Source of the DNA: Sinorhizobium medicae | GTDB lineage: Bacteria > Pseudomonadota > Alphaproteobacteria > Rhizobiales > Rhizobiaceae | Assembly: GCF_007827695.1 (NCBI RefSeq) | Contig: NZ_VITA01000021.1 | Span: forward strand, 1 to 64,000 | DNA length: 64,000 nt | Reading direction: 5' to 3' | Program-made: the position numbers and the translations under genes | The notes under the pieces: model-generated | What the model was told of the DNA's origin: nothing | Seen by the model: the letters and a program-made list of their open reading frames with translations, nothing else | Databases searched by the model: none | In this document: positions 34,195 to 43,458 of the stretch, in pieces | Numbering within the stretch: the first letter of the stretch is position 1 | How the letters are laid out: every line of letters begins with the position of its first letter

Positions 34195-34928
34195 CGAGAA
34201 GCTTCCTTCGACAGCCGCCCCGGCAATAGATTTCCGCCAATGAAATTCAGGCGCTTGCAGGTTGAAGGGGCGACACCTCAGAAATTGCAGACATTATGAC
34301 CGCTTGATCTCGCTGTCGCTACAATGGGTATCCGCGACGTTCTCAATTTTGGACCCAACTGAGTGATGCTGTTCACGTCGCGCTCGGAGCTGCAGTAAAT
34401 CCAGACTCCGGTGGCAGTTTCCAGTTTTCGATACGTGCTTGGGAGGGCCTCCCATTGCTCAGGGCCGCCCCAGAGTTTCTGTGCTGGAGAAGGGCAGCGC
34501 GAAGGTTCGTTGTTTCTCTGCAGCCAGGTTCGTCTCCTCGCAGGGCTTGTCGTCGGAGATTGCGCGTTGGTAACTCGCCCGGCTGGAGCATAACCACCAG
34601 GCGGCGTCGCGTTCCCGCCTTTCTGCTTCGATGATCAAGTTTGTACCTGGGCGATCCTTGAATAGACTGCGGACCGCAGGATGTCATTCTCGCGCCCACG
34701 TTCAACGATGAGAAGGGCCCTTGGCTCGCATCCCTGTGCTCATAACCAGTAAAACGGCAAATTACGCAAACGCGGCTGGCCCTCTCATGAAATGAGAATT
34801 CAACGCGCTGACGCTACTCTCTAGAGTGACACAGCAAGGATGTGACCGACACCGCATAAACCCATAATTGTCGGCGGTTTCAGTTGCCAGTATCCTCGGA
34901 GGTAAGACGAGGCGGAGGATGTGTCCCT
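34195..34928. other. About 730 bases without a recognisable gene
   Basis: Short frames on both strands lack family motifs. A small inverted repeat (TCTCAT/ATGAGA at about 34784-34798) and a near-palindrome CTACTCTCTAGAGTGAC near 34813 precede the protease gene and could be regulatory. Nothing else was seen. Confidence 0.4.
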
Positions 34929-36464
34929 ATGGGGCCTTTGTTTAGGAATTCGGGGTTTCCCCTTTACCACGAGGCAATGTTGTTCGTGCGGATGCGGCCC
35001 CAGCAACGCCAAGCAAGCTTCGAGGCGACGTTTACCGCAGCGCGTTCTCCGTTGAGCAGTGGTCTCCAGGCGTTGGCCTTCTATGAACGGGCCGGATTGG
35101 TGAAACGCATTACACCTCTCTCGGAGGAGGCACCGCACTATGCCAGCCGAATGCTCGTCAGGTCCGCCCGCAACGCCCGAGTCAAGCCGGAACTTCTTGG
35201 CGCTCCGGGAAACGGCGCGGAGGGATGGTCTGCGTCCGCCCTTAATTTGAGTGCTGCGGTGGACGAACGAACGCCGGGCGGCGCTGCCAGCCTTGTCGAA
35301 TTGGCGAGCGACGCCGACCTGCGAGAGCTTCAGCTCGCGCTTGCTGGAGATCCAAGCGTCGCGTCCGTTTCACGGGTTCCGCGGCGCTATCTGACAGCGA
35401 AAATGTCCCGGAAATCGTCCAAACCATCAGCCGTCGGCAGGGAGCGAACTGCCACGGCGCCGCCACCGGCTTACACAATGTGGAATCTTCGAAAAATTAA
35501 CTGGCAAGAAGCGCGCGACCTGAACGGTTTCAATGACGCGAGCGAGATCAAGGTCGCGGTCCTCGATACGGGAATCGATGCTGGTCACCCTGACCTCAAA
35601 GACCAGATCGCCGGATACATATATGAGCACCCGGACCTCCCGGGGGCCAGTTCAGATCAAGATCTGATAGGACACGGTACTCATGTGGCAGGTACGATTG
35701 GCGCGACGATCAACAACGATGTTGGCATTAACGGCATTTCGCAAGCGAGAATCCATGCCTGGAAGATATTCGACGATCGCCCCGACCTGCTAACGCATCC
35801 GGACGGAACAGCGGAGTTTGCGTATTTCGTTGATCCGGTGATGTATCTCCGTGCGCTGCTCGACTGCGTGGATGCGGGCATCGATGTCATTAATCTTTCT
35901 ATCGGTGGCGGCGGGGCGCCGGATCCGACCGAAAGTGCGGCTTTCGAGGCTTTGCTGGCCGGTGGAACGAGCATTATTGCGGCAATGGGGAATGAGCGGC
36001 GCGAAGGCAGCCCGATATCCTACCCTGCCGCAATGCCAGGCGTCACAGCTGTGGGGGCGACAAACCTCCAGGACCGCATTACGAGTTTTTCCAACAGGGG
36101 CAACCACGTAGCGATTGCGGCGCCGGGCGATGCGATCTGGTCAACGCTCCCGACCTACCCGGGTCAAACAGCCTGGAGAGCGGAAAAGGGCCCCGATGGT
36201 CATTGGTGGCAAGGAAAGGCCGCGATCCGCGAGACAGACTATGACGCCTGGCCCGGCACATCGATGGCGGCTCCGCATGTTGCAGCCGCTGCGGCGCTTT
36301 TCATCGCAAACGGAGGCGACAGAGATCCGGCAGCGATCCGAGACGCCCTTTTGGCGAGTGCAGACAAGGTGCCGGCAATGGGCGGACAAGACTTTACCCC
36401 CGATTTCGGGTATGGTCGTTTAAACTTGAAACGATTGATTGCCTGCATTGGGACCAATGACTGA
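34929..36464 (+). CDS. Subtilisin-like serine protease (peptidase S8)
   Basis: A protease of about 511 residues. The triad is clear: AVLDTGID (Asp213), GHGTHVAG (His249) and GTSMAAPHVA (Ser445), with the oxyanion Asn in AMGNE. The first 170 residues form an N-terminal region with ASLVELASDADLRELQLAL and DPSVASVSRVPRRYL, like a propeptide. No signal peptide is seen, so it may act in the cytoplasm or be exported by another route. The ATG at 34929 follows GGAGG; other starts (TTG 34884) are possible. It overlaps the next gene by eight bases. Confidence 0.85.
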   Translation: MGPLFRNSGFPLYHEAMLFVRMRPQQRQASFEATFTAARSPLSSGLQALAFYERAGLVKRITPLSEEAPHYASRMLVRSARNARVKPELLGAPGNGAEGWSASALNLSAAVDERTPGGAASLVELASDADLRELQLALAGDPSVASVSRVPRRYLTAKMSRKSSKPSAVGRERTATAPPPAYTMWNLRKINWQEARDLNGFNDASEIKVAVLDTGIDAGHPDLKDQIAGYIYEHPDLPGASSDQDLIGHGTHVAGTIGATINNDVGINGISQARIHAWKIFDDRPDLLTHPDGTAEFAYFVDPVMYLRALLDCVDAGIDVINLSIGGGGAPDPTESAAFEALLAGGTSIIAAMGNERREGSPISYPAAMPGVTAVGATNLQDRITSFSNRGNHVAIAAPGDAIWSTLPTYPGQTAWRAEKGPDGHWWQGKAAIRETDYDAWPGTSMAAPHVAAAAALFIANGGDRDPAAIRDALLASADKVPAMGGQDFTPDFGYGRLNLKRLIACIGTND

Positions 36465-36720
36465 TATCATTTTCACGATCCGTATTGGCGTGAGTGTTGA
36501 CGACCGCGAGCGCCTGTTGAATAGGATTCAGGCTCTCCCGGGGGTGGATCTGGCGGCTCCTGTCAAGGGCGACAGCACCAGTGATAGTTTGAGGCGAATA
36601 CACTTCGCTCGACTGAGTGGAGAGTCGACCGTGCCCGATTGCCTGTCAGCCATAAGAGACATGCCGGAGGTGGAGCAGGTCACCATACCTGCGCGACGAG
36701 GGCTGCAGCCTTGGGCATAG
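36457..36720 (+). CDS. Small protein resembling the protease N-terminal region
   Basis: An 87-residue protein starting inside the last codons of the protease. It reads MTDIIFTIRIGVSVDDRERLLNRIQALPGV, then IHFARLSGESTVPDCLSAIRDMPEVEQVTIPARRGL. The second half parallels ASLVELASDADLRELQLALAGDPSVASVSRVPRRYL of the protease N-terminal region: a strand, a helix, a D-P/M-P turn, V..V and a basic end. That pattern is like inhibitor I9/propeptide folds. It may inhibit or help fold its neighbour in trans. The overlap argues for equal synthesis. The gene is inferred from position and composition. Confidence 0.7.
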   Translation: MTDIIFTIRIGVSVDDRERLLNRIQALPGVDLAAPVKGDSTSDSLRRIHFARLSGESTVPDCLSAIRDMPEVEQVTIPARRGLQPWA

Positions 36721-36752
36721 TGCCACATTGCCCACAGTACAGTTGGCATAAA

Positions 36753-36788
36753 CTGCGTCCCCCGCCATATGCTCGCGGGCAGACGCAG
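36753..36788 (+). terminator. Possible terminator after the protease operon
   Basis: CTGCGTC (from 36753) pairs with GACGCAG (to 36788), extended by an imperfect CCCCGC/GCGGGC stem. It lies 33 bases after the stop of the small gene. No T-run follows, so it may be a factor-dependent or weak terminator. Confidence 0.4.
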
Positions 36789-37172
36789 CTGGCATTTCAC
36801 CGCCATCGAATCGCTAATTTTCTGTTTTTCAACCTGGCCCCTCTTGCGTGGCAATGCTGATTCGCCTCCGCCATCGCCGCCATGCTCAGCACTTCTTTGC
36901 CCATAGCTTGACACTCGGCCTGAGCGAGAATCGGCATTTTCCTATTGATTACTGCGGCGTTAGGAATTGAACTTAAACGTATTTGAGAGGCGGGACGTGA
37001 CTTGGTGGCCTGCCGGAGCGATCCCCATCACGTTGGCACGGTTGTCAGCTCCCTCGGTTACGGCCGGCATGCCTGGCGAATTACGCCGCCGAACGGGCAC
37101 TGGGGTTTCGCTCTTGGCAAAATCGCGGCTTTCGCCGGCTCCGATCGTGGTGCCGATTTATGAAAAAGCTGG

Positions 37173-37210
37173 AAAAAGCAGCGCTCCGACAGATTGAATT
37201 GGAGCGCTGC
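37173..37210 (-). terminator. Rho-independent terminator on the minus strand
   Basis: A perfect 10-bp stem, GCAGCGCTCC with GGAGCGCTGC, is followed by TTTTT when read on the minus strand. It lies more than 600 bases downstream of the mscS stop, too far to be that gene's own terminator, which is why a separate transcript is suggested. Confidence 0.75.
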
Positions 37211-37254
37211 AATTGCCGACCCGTTCTTGGGAGAGCACCGTCATGAAGAGGATA
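37173..37254 (-). ncRNA. Candidate small RNA with EcfG-type promoter
   Basis: On the minus strand GGAAC (37287-37283), 17 bases, then GTT (37265-37263) matches the general-stress sigma factor promoter of alphaproteobacteria. A transcript from about 37254 would end at a strong terminator: GCAGCGCTCC (37210-37201 on this strand), a 13-base loop, GGAGCGCTGC and TTTTT. That gives an RNA of about 82 nucleotides with no plausible reading frame. It is a prediction from promoter and terminator alone; the start is uncertain by several bases. Confidence 0.5.
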
Positions 37255-37826
37255 GCACCCCAAACAACCGGGCCGGCGGAATGTTCCGCCACATTCTGAT
37301 CACTCCAAAGATTTCCTTCGGCGAAGGTTTACACCGCCATCGTCATCCGGGTCAATGCCAGGCGTTCCATAGTGGCTCTCGCCTAAGTTGAAGATAGCCG
37401 CTGTAGTATCCAGTATTACGGGCAAGAGCAGGATCGTTGGTGAAAGATCCACGCCTCAGTCTATTGGGCGCGTTTGCAACATCAGACGGAACAATAGTCC
37501 TCTGTGACGCCCCCGGGCGCAATCTGCGACTCCTGTGCCCAGCCACACTTTGATAACGAGGATTCCCCGGTTCGACGAGTCAGACCTTCTCACCTTACAT
37601 AGATACGGGGAATTTGAAGCTATCATCCGTCAGTCGGGAGATGGAGCGACTATCTGGGCTGTCAAGTTGTAAGATAAATCAAATGCACGTAAAGCCTGCT
37701 TTGCGCTAAGGACGTCGGGCAGTTCCGGCCAACCCCATGTGGATGACCACAGGGTGCAAACGAGCGTTTGCTCGACAAGACCTATACACAAGCGTTTATC
37801 GCCTCCACGATGCTGCCTAGTCCAGG

Positions 37827-39944
37827 CTACTCGGCCGCCGCCTCACCTCCCTGTTGGGCAGCCAAGGCAGCGTTCTTCTTGGCGATGGTATCGCGCGTCA
37901 TGGCTGCAGCCGCCATTGACGATTGCGCCTCGTCGCCGGCGACCTGGACTGTCGGCGAAGCGAAGTGAATGCCATGTGTCTTGAACGCATCTTTAATCAG
38001 GGCCTGCGCACGGCGCCGAACCTGGGTCTGATGACCAGGCTTAGTGGTCATGGCGAAGCCCAGCGTAATGCCATAGTCACCGAACTGCTCGACGCCCTTC
38101 ATCTTCACCGTTTCGATGATCAGCGGCCCGAGTTCGGGGTCTTCTAGCAATGCGGCCCCTACGCCCTTCACTACCTTCTTCACTTTGGCGACATCGGAGT
38201 CGTAGGCGACGTTGATAGTGAACTTGTCGATCACCCAGTCGCGACTCATGTTCTGCACCGCGCCGAGCGAACCGAAGGGTACGGTGAACACCGGTCCGCG
38301 GTGATGACGCAGCCTGACAGAGCGAATGCTGAAGGATTCGACCGTCCCCATATAGCTGCCGCTCTGGATGTATTCGCCGACGCGGAAAGCATCGTCCATC
38401 ATGTAGAAGATGCCGCTTATGATGTCCTTGACCAAGCTCTGTGAGCCGAACCCAATTGCCACGCCGAAAACGCCTGCGCCCGCGATCAGCGGGCCGATAT
38501 GGACTCCGAGGCTGGAGAGAATCATCATGCCGGCGACGATCGCGATAAAGACTGCGAGAAAATTGCGCAGGATCGGCAGCAGTGTGCGCACCCGCATGTT
38601 GCGGGCGATTTGTGCAGAGTCCCCACTTTCCATTGTGGCCCGTTTCAGTTGAAGATTGATGAACTCCTTCATCAATTGCCAGACGAAATCTGCCACCAGC
38701 AGGATGATCACCCCGGCGAGAACGCCGCGAAAAATGTGCTTGGCGACATCACCTTGAATCACCGGGCTGCCGTGGAGCTTGAAAACCATGGCGAGCCAGG
38801 CGGCCGCCAGCGCAACTATCAAGAGCCGTATACCGCGGTCAATCAAGACGTTGCGCATTATAGGAATGTAGTCGGCCGCTTCGGTGTCCAGCATCGACCG
38901 GGTCGCGACAGTCGTGAAACGCAATAGCGGCGGCAGAATGAGTGCGAAGACGCCGACCCAGAAGAGCACCTTCATCCCAGCGGCCCAAAGGAGCCACAAC
39001 AGCGCGAGCAAACCGATGATGAGCGCATCGCGTAATACACGCCGTCCGGCTGTCATTTCAACCAATGGCCGGCGCACCACCGCGTCGATCGCCATGCCAA
39101 GCACGACAAGGCCAAGCACGGCGGCCGTCAGATCTCGGACATCGGCGGGGAGAGCTAGAGCCTGCATCATATCGACGACGGCCCAGGTGAAAGCCATAGC
39201 ATAAATGAAGGGCACGGAACGTTTGTACCAGAATAGCATCACTTCCGGCCCTGGCGCGCCCGCCCGGCCCTCTGCCGCGCCACTGCCCGTGTATCGCGGT
39301 TCCGTCACCGCCGAAGCGACGGCGCTTAGCAAACGAGCGCCGATCCATGCGACGAGCAGCGGCGCAACCGCCGCCTCCAGGCGGCTCGGCCAACCGGTGT
39401 GCGCAAAAGCGGCGACCGCTGCGATCGCGAAGACGACGAGCGGCGCAATGCGGATAAGAGCGGCCAGTCCCGGCCCAGGCTCGGCTGCGCTTCGGCGCGC
39501 ACTCCGCCTCAGAGCATAACGCACGAGAAACTCGGCGGCGTTTCCTGCGATGAGCACCAATGAGAGGCCCCACACGATCGCCGTCGTCGCTCCGTTCTGA
39601 AGTTCATGTGCTATGCGCTCTCTCGCTGCGATCCATTCGGGGACCAGTCGTGGTATGGCCTGGCCCATGCCGATGAGATGTCGCCGAATTCCTGTGACCA
39701 AACGAGATGCATATCCCGCCGGGGGGATCACGGCTGCCGTCGCAGTCGTCTGTTTGGCCGCAAGCCATTGCCGAACGTCCGGGTCGTCCAACAACTCGAT
39801 GAGTTGCTGGACCTTGGCCGGCGGCGCTTGTGTCGCCACCTCCTGAGCCGCCAAGGGAGCGGCTAGCCCGAAAACGAACTGGACAAACAGCAGGATCGAG
39901 GCGTGAACGAGCCCCCTATATCCATGCGTGAAGACTATGCACAT
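37827..39944 (-). CDS. MscS-family mechanosensitive channel, large form
   Basis: An inner-membrane channel of about 705 residues that opens on membrane tension during osmotic downshock. An N-terminal signal-like segment ends near PLAAQEV; about ten hydrophobic segments follow. The pore-lining helix is LIAGAGVFGVAIGFGSQSLVKDIISGIF, and the beta domain has FRVGEYIQSGSYMGTVESFSIRSVRLRHHRGPVFTVPFGSL. The ATG at 39944 is chosen because AGGAGG lies seven bases upstream. It is the last gene of the leftward cluster; the intact upstream partner is the octaheme gene, with a broken gene between. Confidence 0.9.
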   Translation of the reverse strand: MCIVFTHGYRGLVHASILLFVQFVFGLAAPLAAQEVATQAPPAKVQQLIELLDDPDVRQWLAAKQTTATAAVIPPAGYASRLVTGIRRHLIGMGQAIPRLVPEWIAARERIAHELQNGATTAIVWGLSLVLIAGNAAEFLVRYALRRSARRSAAEPGPGLAALIRIAPLVVFAIAAVAAFAHTGWPSRLEAAVAPLLVAWIGARLLSAVASAVTEPRYTGSGAAEGRAGAPGPEVMLFWYKRSVPFIYAMAFTWAVVDMMQALALPADVRDLTAAVLGLVVLGMAIDAVVRRPLVEMTAGRRVLRDALIIGLLALLWLLWAAGMKVLFWVGVFALILPPLLRFTTVATRSMLDTEAADYIPIMRNVLIDRGIRLLIVALAAAWLAMVFKLHGSPVIQGDVAKHIFRGVLAGVIILLVADFVWQLMKEFINLQLKRATMESGDSAQIARNMRVRTLLPILRNFLAVFIAIVAGMMILSSLGVHIGPLIAGAGVFGVAIGFGSQSLVKDIISGIFYMMDDAFRVGEYIQSGSYMGTVESFSIRSVRLRHHRGPVFTVPFGSLGAVQNMSRDWVIDKFTINVAYDSDVAKVKKVVKGVGAALLEDPELGPLIIETVKMKGVEQFGDYGITLGFAMTTKPGHQTQVRRRAQALIKDAFKTHGIHFASPTVQVAGDEAQSSMAAAAMTRDTIAKKNAALAAQQGGEAAAE

Positions 39945-39991
39945 CCGGTTGCCTCCTATCGAAGCGCAGAAGACCGACGGCCGCTCGACGT

Positions 39992-40713
39992 TCAAACTTT
40001 ATAGCGACCCCGAGAATGGGTCCTTGCTGGGCGGCATCGAGAATGAAAACGTCGTCGCTGTAGTCGATCCCGAGCGCATGATAGAAAGCGATCGCCGATA
40101 TTCGCTCGTTGAACTCGTAACCGATGCAAGTGCGACATCCCAGTCGATGTCGGCTCCGCCGCCGCCGACCAGATCTCCCCTCCTGTCAGGTAGATCTCAG
40201 GCGTTAAGGGATATCTCCCGTGCAAGCCGACTATTCCGCCCACCCAAATGGCGCTGTCCTCTCTCGATCCCGCCCTGGAGACCGCCGCTGAACGAAAGCG
40301 TGGTTTCGACCGACCACACCTTGACCCGCCAACCAGGTCCAGGTGTCCTTGCGGGCTGTCCAGAACCGCATATGCCATGCCGAACAAGCCCGAAAAGCTC
40401 TCGGACTTCACGTCGATGTCCGTTGCCAGCACACCGAAGGGGGTCTCACCATGCGCGGACAGCTTCGTGTAGATGAAGTTGCCGATGCCGCTGAAATCAG
40501 CCTCCATGTGTGCAGTCGGCAACCCGAACTGCGCCGTATCGCCGGACGCGCGGCCATCCAGAAATACAGAGCCACCGAGAACGTCCAGCCAAGCTTGGAT
40601 GCGGCCGGCTGAGAAAGCGACGTCATCAGTGGCGAGACGTCGGCCGCCTGAACACCCGTAGAGATCATCGCCGCGACAGCGACGAAAAGCCCAAGTCTGA
40701 TGAAGGTTGTCAT
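39992..40713 (-). pseudogene. Outer-membrane beta-barrel protein with several frameshifts
   Basis: The start MTTFIRLGLFVAVAAMISTGVQAAD is a clean signal peptide. The mature part begins GWTFSVALYFWMA, then changes frame near 40555 to GDTAQFGLPTAHMEADFSGIGNFIYTKLSAHGETPFG and LLGMAYAVLDSPQGHLDLVGG-like strands, shifts again near 40300, and ends YEFNERISAIAFYHALGIDY and QQGPILGVAIKFER in a third frame. The pattern of amphipathic strands is that of a small outer-membrane barrel. At least three indels make it non-functional. Confidence 0.7.
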
Positions 40714-40998
40714 TGCCTGCTCCTCGTCATTAGGCCGGCGTTTGGACTGCGCGGTAATTGCCGCGAGAAATCGGATGCAGCTTCCCGCATCGCTGGTCTG
40801 TTAGCAATGCACTTTCCCGCTGCTTGCCTTTCGTTCCACCGCGCCATCGGCGCGCAAGGAATACAAAAATGGAAGATGATCGCCCAAGCCGGCTACAATG
40901 TTCACGGTATTTCCTTCTCCCTAGGCAGACGTCCTTGACCAAGGCATTGCTCGTCAGCCCGAAAATTTCATTCCCGCAGCCACAGTGCAAACTCACGC
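40714..40998. other. No gene recognised
   Basis: A 285-base spacer between the broken outer-membrane gene and the cytochrome gene. No coding motif or strong hairpin was seen. Confidence 0.5.
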
Positions 40999-43416
40999 TT
41001 ATCTGCCATGTTGAACAGCATCCTGTAATTGCCTGACAAGTTCTTCGATCTGTGGATCGTTCGGCTGCAGACGAGCGAGCGCCTCCGCAAACCTAAGCGT
41101 GTCGGCATAGCGACCAAGTTTAAGTCCGAGCTGAATGGCAGTGCCGAGCAGAGTGGCGTCAACAGTTGCACCACCGGCGGTGGTGGGGCCGAACAGAGCG
41201 AACGCATCATCCGTTCGGCCCACGGAATCAAGCGCGATCGCTGCGGTCGTCCTGTAACGGGAGTTGGCAGGATCCAAGCGCAGGGCCGCCGTTAGTTCTT
41301 CAATTGCGTCCGGCATGGCCTTGAGGCGAACGAGAGACAAGCCGTGTCCGTAGCGAAGATCTGCCCGCTCCGGATTTGCGGCGACCGCTTCGGCGTAAGT
41401 CTGCTCGGATCGCTCATTGTCACCGCTGGCGCGATAGAACTCGGCAAGATTGATGTGCGCACCAGAAAGCGTCGGATCAAGAACGATCGCTTGGCGGAAA
41501 GCCTTTTCCGCCTCGTCCGTTCGCCCTTGGCCGAAAAGGAGGGATCCGTAGCTGCTCTGCGCCTCGGCGACGTCCGCGTTGGCCTCCATATAGGTACGCA
41601 GATCGTCGACCGCGGCGTCGAAGGCGCGGCGTTGATCGCCGAGAACGTCCAGTGACGGCGTGGCGCCAAGAACCCTGGCGGCGGCCACTCGGACGGCCCG
41701 GGTCTCGTCCGTAAGCAGGCCGCCGATCGCGTCCAATCGCAAGTCGGCTGACAAGTTGGCAGCCGCCTCCGCCGCCCCTATCCTGACGAGCGGATCGGGA
41801 TCGCCCGCGGCCACTCTGACATCCGCTGCGGTGGCTGGTCCATCGAGCCTTGTCATTTCACCGATCGCGCTGCCCCTGACGATGCCCGGCTGTTCCGGAT
41901 CGGTCAGAAACCTGCGCAGCTTCTCAATCGCGGCAACATCGTTCTGCGCGGCTCGCGCGAATGCGTGCGCAATCGTCGGGCGTTCACGCCAAGCCTTGCC
42001 ATACCACCCGTCCAGGTGCTCGGACGCCCAAGCGTTCGTTTGGCCCGCATGGCACGAGGTGCAGGCATTCGGCGTGCCGTAGAGCGCGGAAAGGTCAGGC
42101 CGGGGGACAACGAAAGAATGGTCGCGCCGGGGATCGACCTTCATGTAGGTCCGTTCCGGCATGTGACAATTGGCGCACGAACCGCCGGGGGAACCTTGAG
42201 GGTGATGCGTGTGTGCCGGGGTGTCGAACGCGCCGCTCGGGTCGTTGCCTGCAAAACGTTGCGGGGCAGTCTCAGCGTGGCACTGCGTGCATAACGCATT
42301 GCCCTCAGCCTTGACGGTACCCTCGTGCGGCCGGTGGCAGTCGAAACAGGTGACGCCTGCCATTGCCATCTTGCTTTGCTGGAAGGAACCGTATTCGAAA
42401 ACCTCGTCCAGGATCTGCCCGTCCGGAAAATAGAGGTCGCTGCGAAGCAATGCAGGGGAAAACTGATCGAGAAAGTGTCCCCCCGGTTGATACCGATCGA
42501 CCAGCCTAGTGCGGCGGGCATGACAGGCGAAGCAGGTGTTCGAGTCGACCTTTGCGAGGCCGGGATCTGCCGCCGCCGTTGAAGCATTTGCCGCTTTGGC
42601 TCTCGCCCATTCGACATGCTTCGCACCGCCCCCATGGCAGGACTGGCAGCCAATGCTGGTGGCCACATAAGACGAATTATATTCATTCGTCTGCGGCTCG
42701 AAATTGGTCCTCGGATCGGTGGAATGGCAGTCGATGCAGGTGCGGTTCCAGCGGTAGAAGGGCCCCGTCCAGTGGAACGTTGAGCCCGGCCTTGCCGCAC
42801 TGCCTTCGCCCAGCCAGAACCATTCCTGTTTTTGGGTGTCCCAGGCGATGTCGAGCGCCTGCAACCTGCCGCCGCCGAGATCGACTAGATACTGCTGCAG
42901 AGGCTCATAGGCGAACGTATATTTGACTTCGTAGTCCGCCTGCTTACCGTCCGGCCCTTCGGTGCGGACAAAGAAGCGGCCGTCCCGGCGGAAAAACAAT
43001 GCGGCAACGCCATCGCGATCGAACTGGATGTTGTTGAAGTTGCCCAGCACCGACCTGTCGTCGGCGACACCCATCGCCTTGGCGTGATGCGACTTGGCGA
43101 AGGCCGCTGCCTGATCGGCGTGACATGCCGCGCAGGTTTTTTCGTCCACGAAACCGTCATGGACGGCAATGAGCGGATCAGACGCCGATACTTCGGAGTT
43201 TTCTGCCGCAGCCGCAGACACGGCGAGCGCATTTAGCCAACAGAGTGCAGAGACCGTCCAAAGAACCGGCTTTCGTCTGAGGCACAAATGCGACCGAACT
43301 CTGCCCAGCCACGGTCCGGACAGACTCCGGACGTCAAGCGAGAAGGCGCGAGCAAAGTCTTCGGCGAGAGACTTAGCCAAAAGCCATCTCGGTCTCGTTG
43401 AACCTACTTTCACCAA
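40999..43416 (-). CDS. Octaheme c-type cytochrome with HEAT/TPR C-terminal repeats
   Basis: An 805-residue exported protein. After a long N-terminal stretch and a hydrophobic signal segment (VLWTVSALCWLNALAVSAAAA) come eight CxxCH heme sites: CAACH, CIDCH, CQSCH, CFACH, CFDCH, CTQCH, CANCH and CTSCH. The C-terminal half has HEAT-like repeats (RIGAAEAAANLSADLRLDAIGGLL) and TPRs (AEKAFRQAIVLDPTLSGAHINLAEFYRASG). It probably transfers electrons in the periplasm within a complex held by the repeats. The start is GTG or TTG after GGGGAG. It is in one orientation with the phosphatase and sulfatase. Confidence 0.87.
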   Translation of the reverse strand: MVKVGSTRPRWLLAKSLAEDFARAFSLDVRSLSGPWLGRVRSHLCLRRKPVLWTVSALCWLNALAVSAAAAENSEVSASDPLIAVHDGFVDEKTCAACHADQAAAFAKSHHAKAMGVADDRSVLGNFNNIQFDRDGVAALFFRRDGRFFVRTEGPDGKQADYEVKYTFAYEPLQQYLVDLGGGRLQALDIAWDTQKQEWFWLGEGSAARPGSTFHWTGPFYRWNRTCIDCHSTDPRTNFEPQTNEYNSSYVATSIGCQSCHGGGAKHVEWARAKAANASTAAADPGLAKVDSNTCFACHARRTRLVDRYQPGGHFLDQFSPALLRSDLYFPDGQILDEVFEYGSFQQSKMAMAGVTCFDCHRPHEGTVKAEGNALCTQCHAETAPQRFAGNDPSGAFDTPAHTHHPQGSPGGSCANCHMPERTYMKVDPRRDHSFVVPRPDLSALYGTPNACTSCHAGQTNAWASEHLDGWYGKAWRERPTIAHAFARAAQNDVAAIEKLRRFLTDPEQPGIVRGSAIGEMTRLDGPATAADVRVAAGDPDPLVRIGAAEAAANLSADLRLDAIGGLLTDETRAVRVAAARVLGATPSLDVLGDQRRAFDAAVDDLRTYMEANADVAEAQSSYGSLLFGQGRTDEAEKAFRQAIVLDPTLSGAHINLAEFYRASGDNERSEQTYAEAVAANPERADLRYGHGLSLVRLKAMPDAIEELTAALRLDPANSRYRTTAAIALDSVGRTDDAFALFGPTTAGGATVDATLLGTAIQLGLKLGRYADTLRFAEALARLQPNDPQIEELVRQLQDAVQHGR

Positions 43417-43458
43417 TGCTCCCCTCGTGAAAGCGCTGAGCGTGTCGGATACGCAGTC

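Larger units (their letters stand above)
36789..37826. other. About 1 kb intergenic region with a possible small RNA
   Basis: No protein-coding gene is supported. A 28-codon minus frame (from about 37242) and a 36-codon plus frame from 37281 have no ribosome site or family features. The only structured elements are the promoter-like sequence and terminator described separately at 37173-37287, and a small CGAGC/GCTCG hairpin at 37761-37774 that could end the mscS transcript. Confidence 0.5.

Noticed and set aside
37155-37244. 28-codon minus frame overlapping the candidate small RNA
   Set aside because: It runs through the terminator stem and lacks a Shine-Dalgarno sequence, so a coding role is unlikely.
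37281-37391. Plus frame starting MFRHILITPK, like a universal stress protein start
   Set aside because: Similarity ends after seven residues, the frame is only 36 codons and no ribosome site precedes it.
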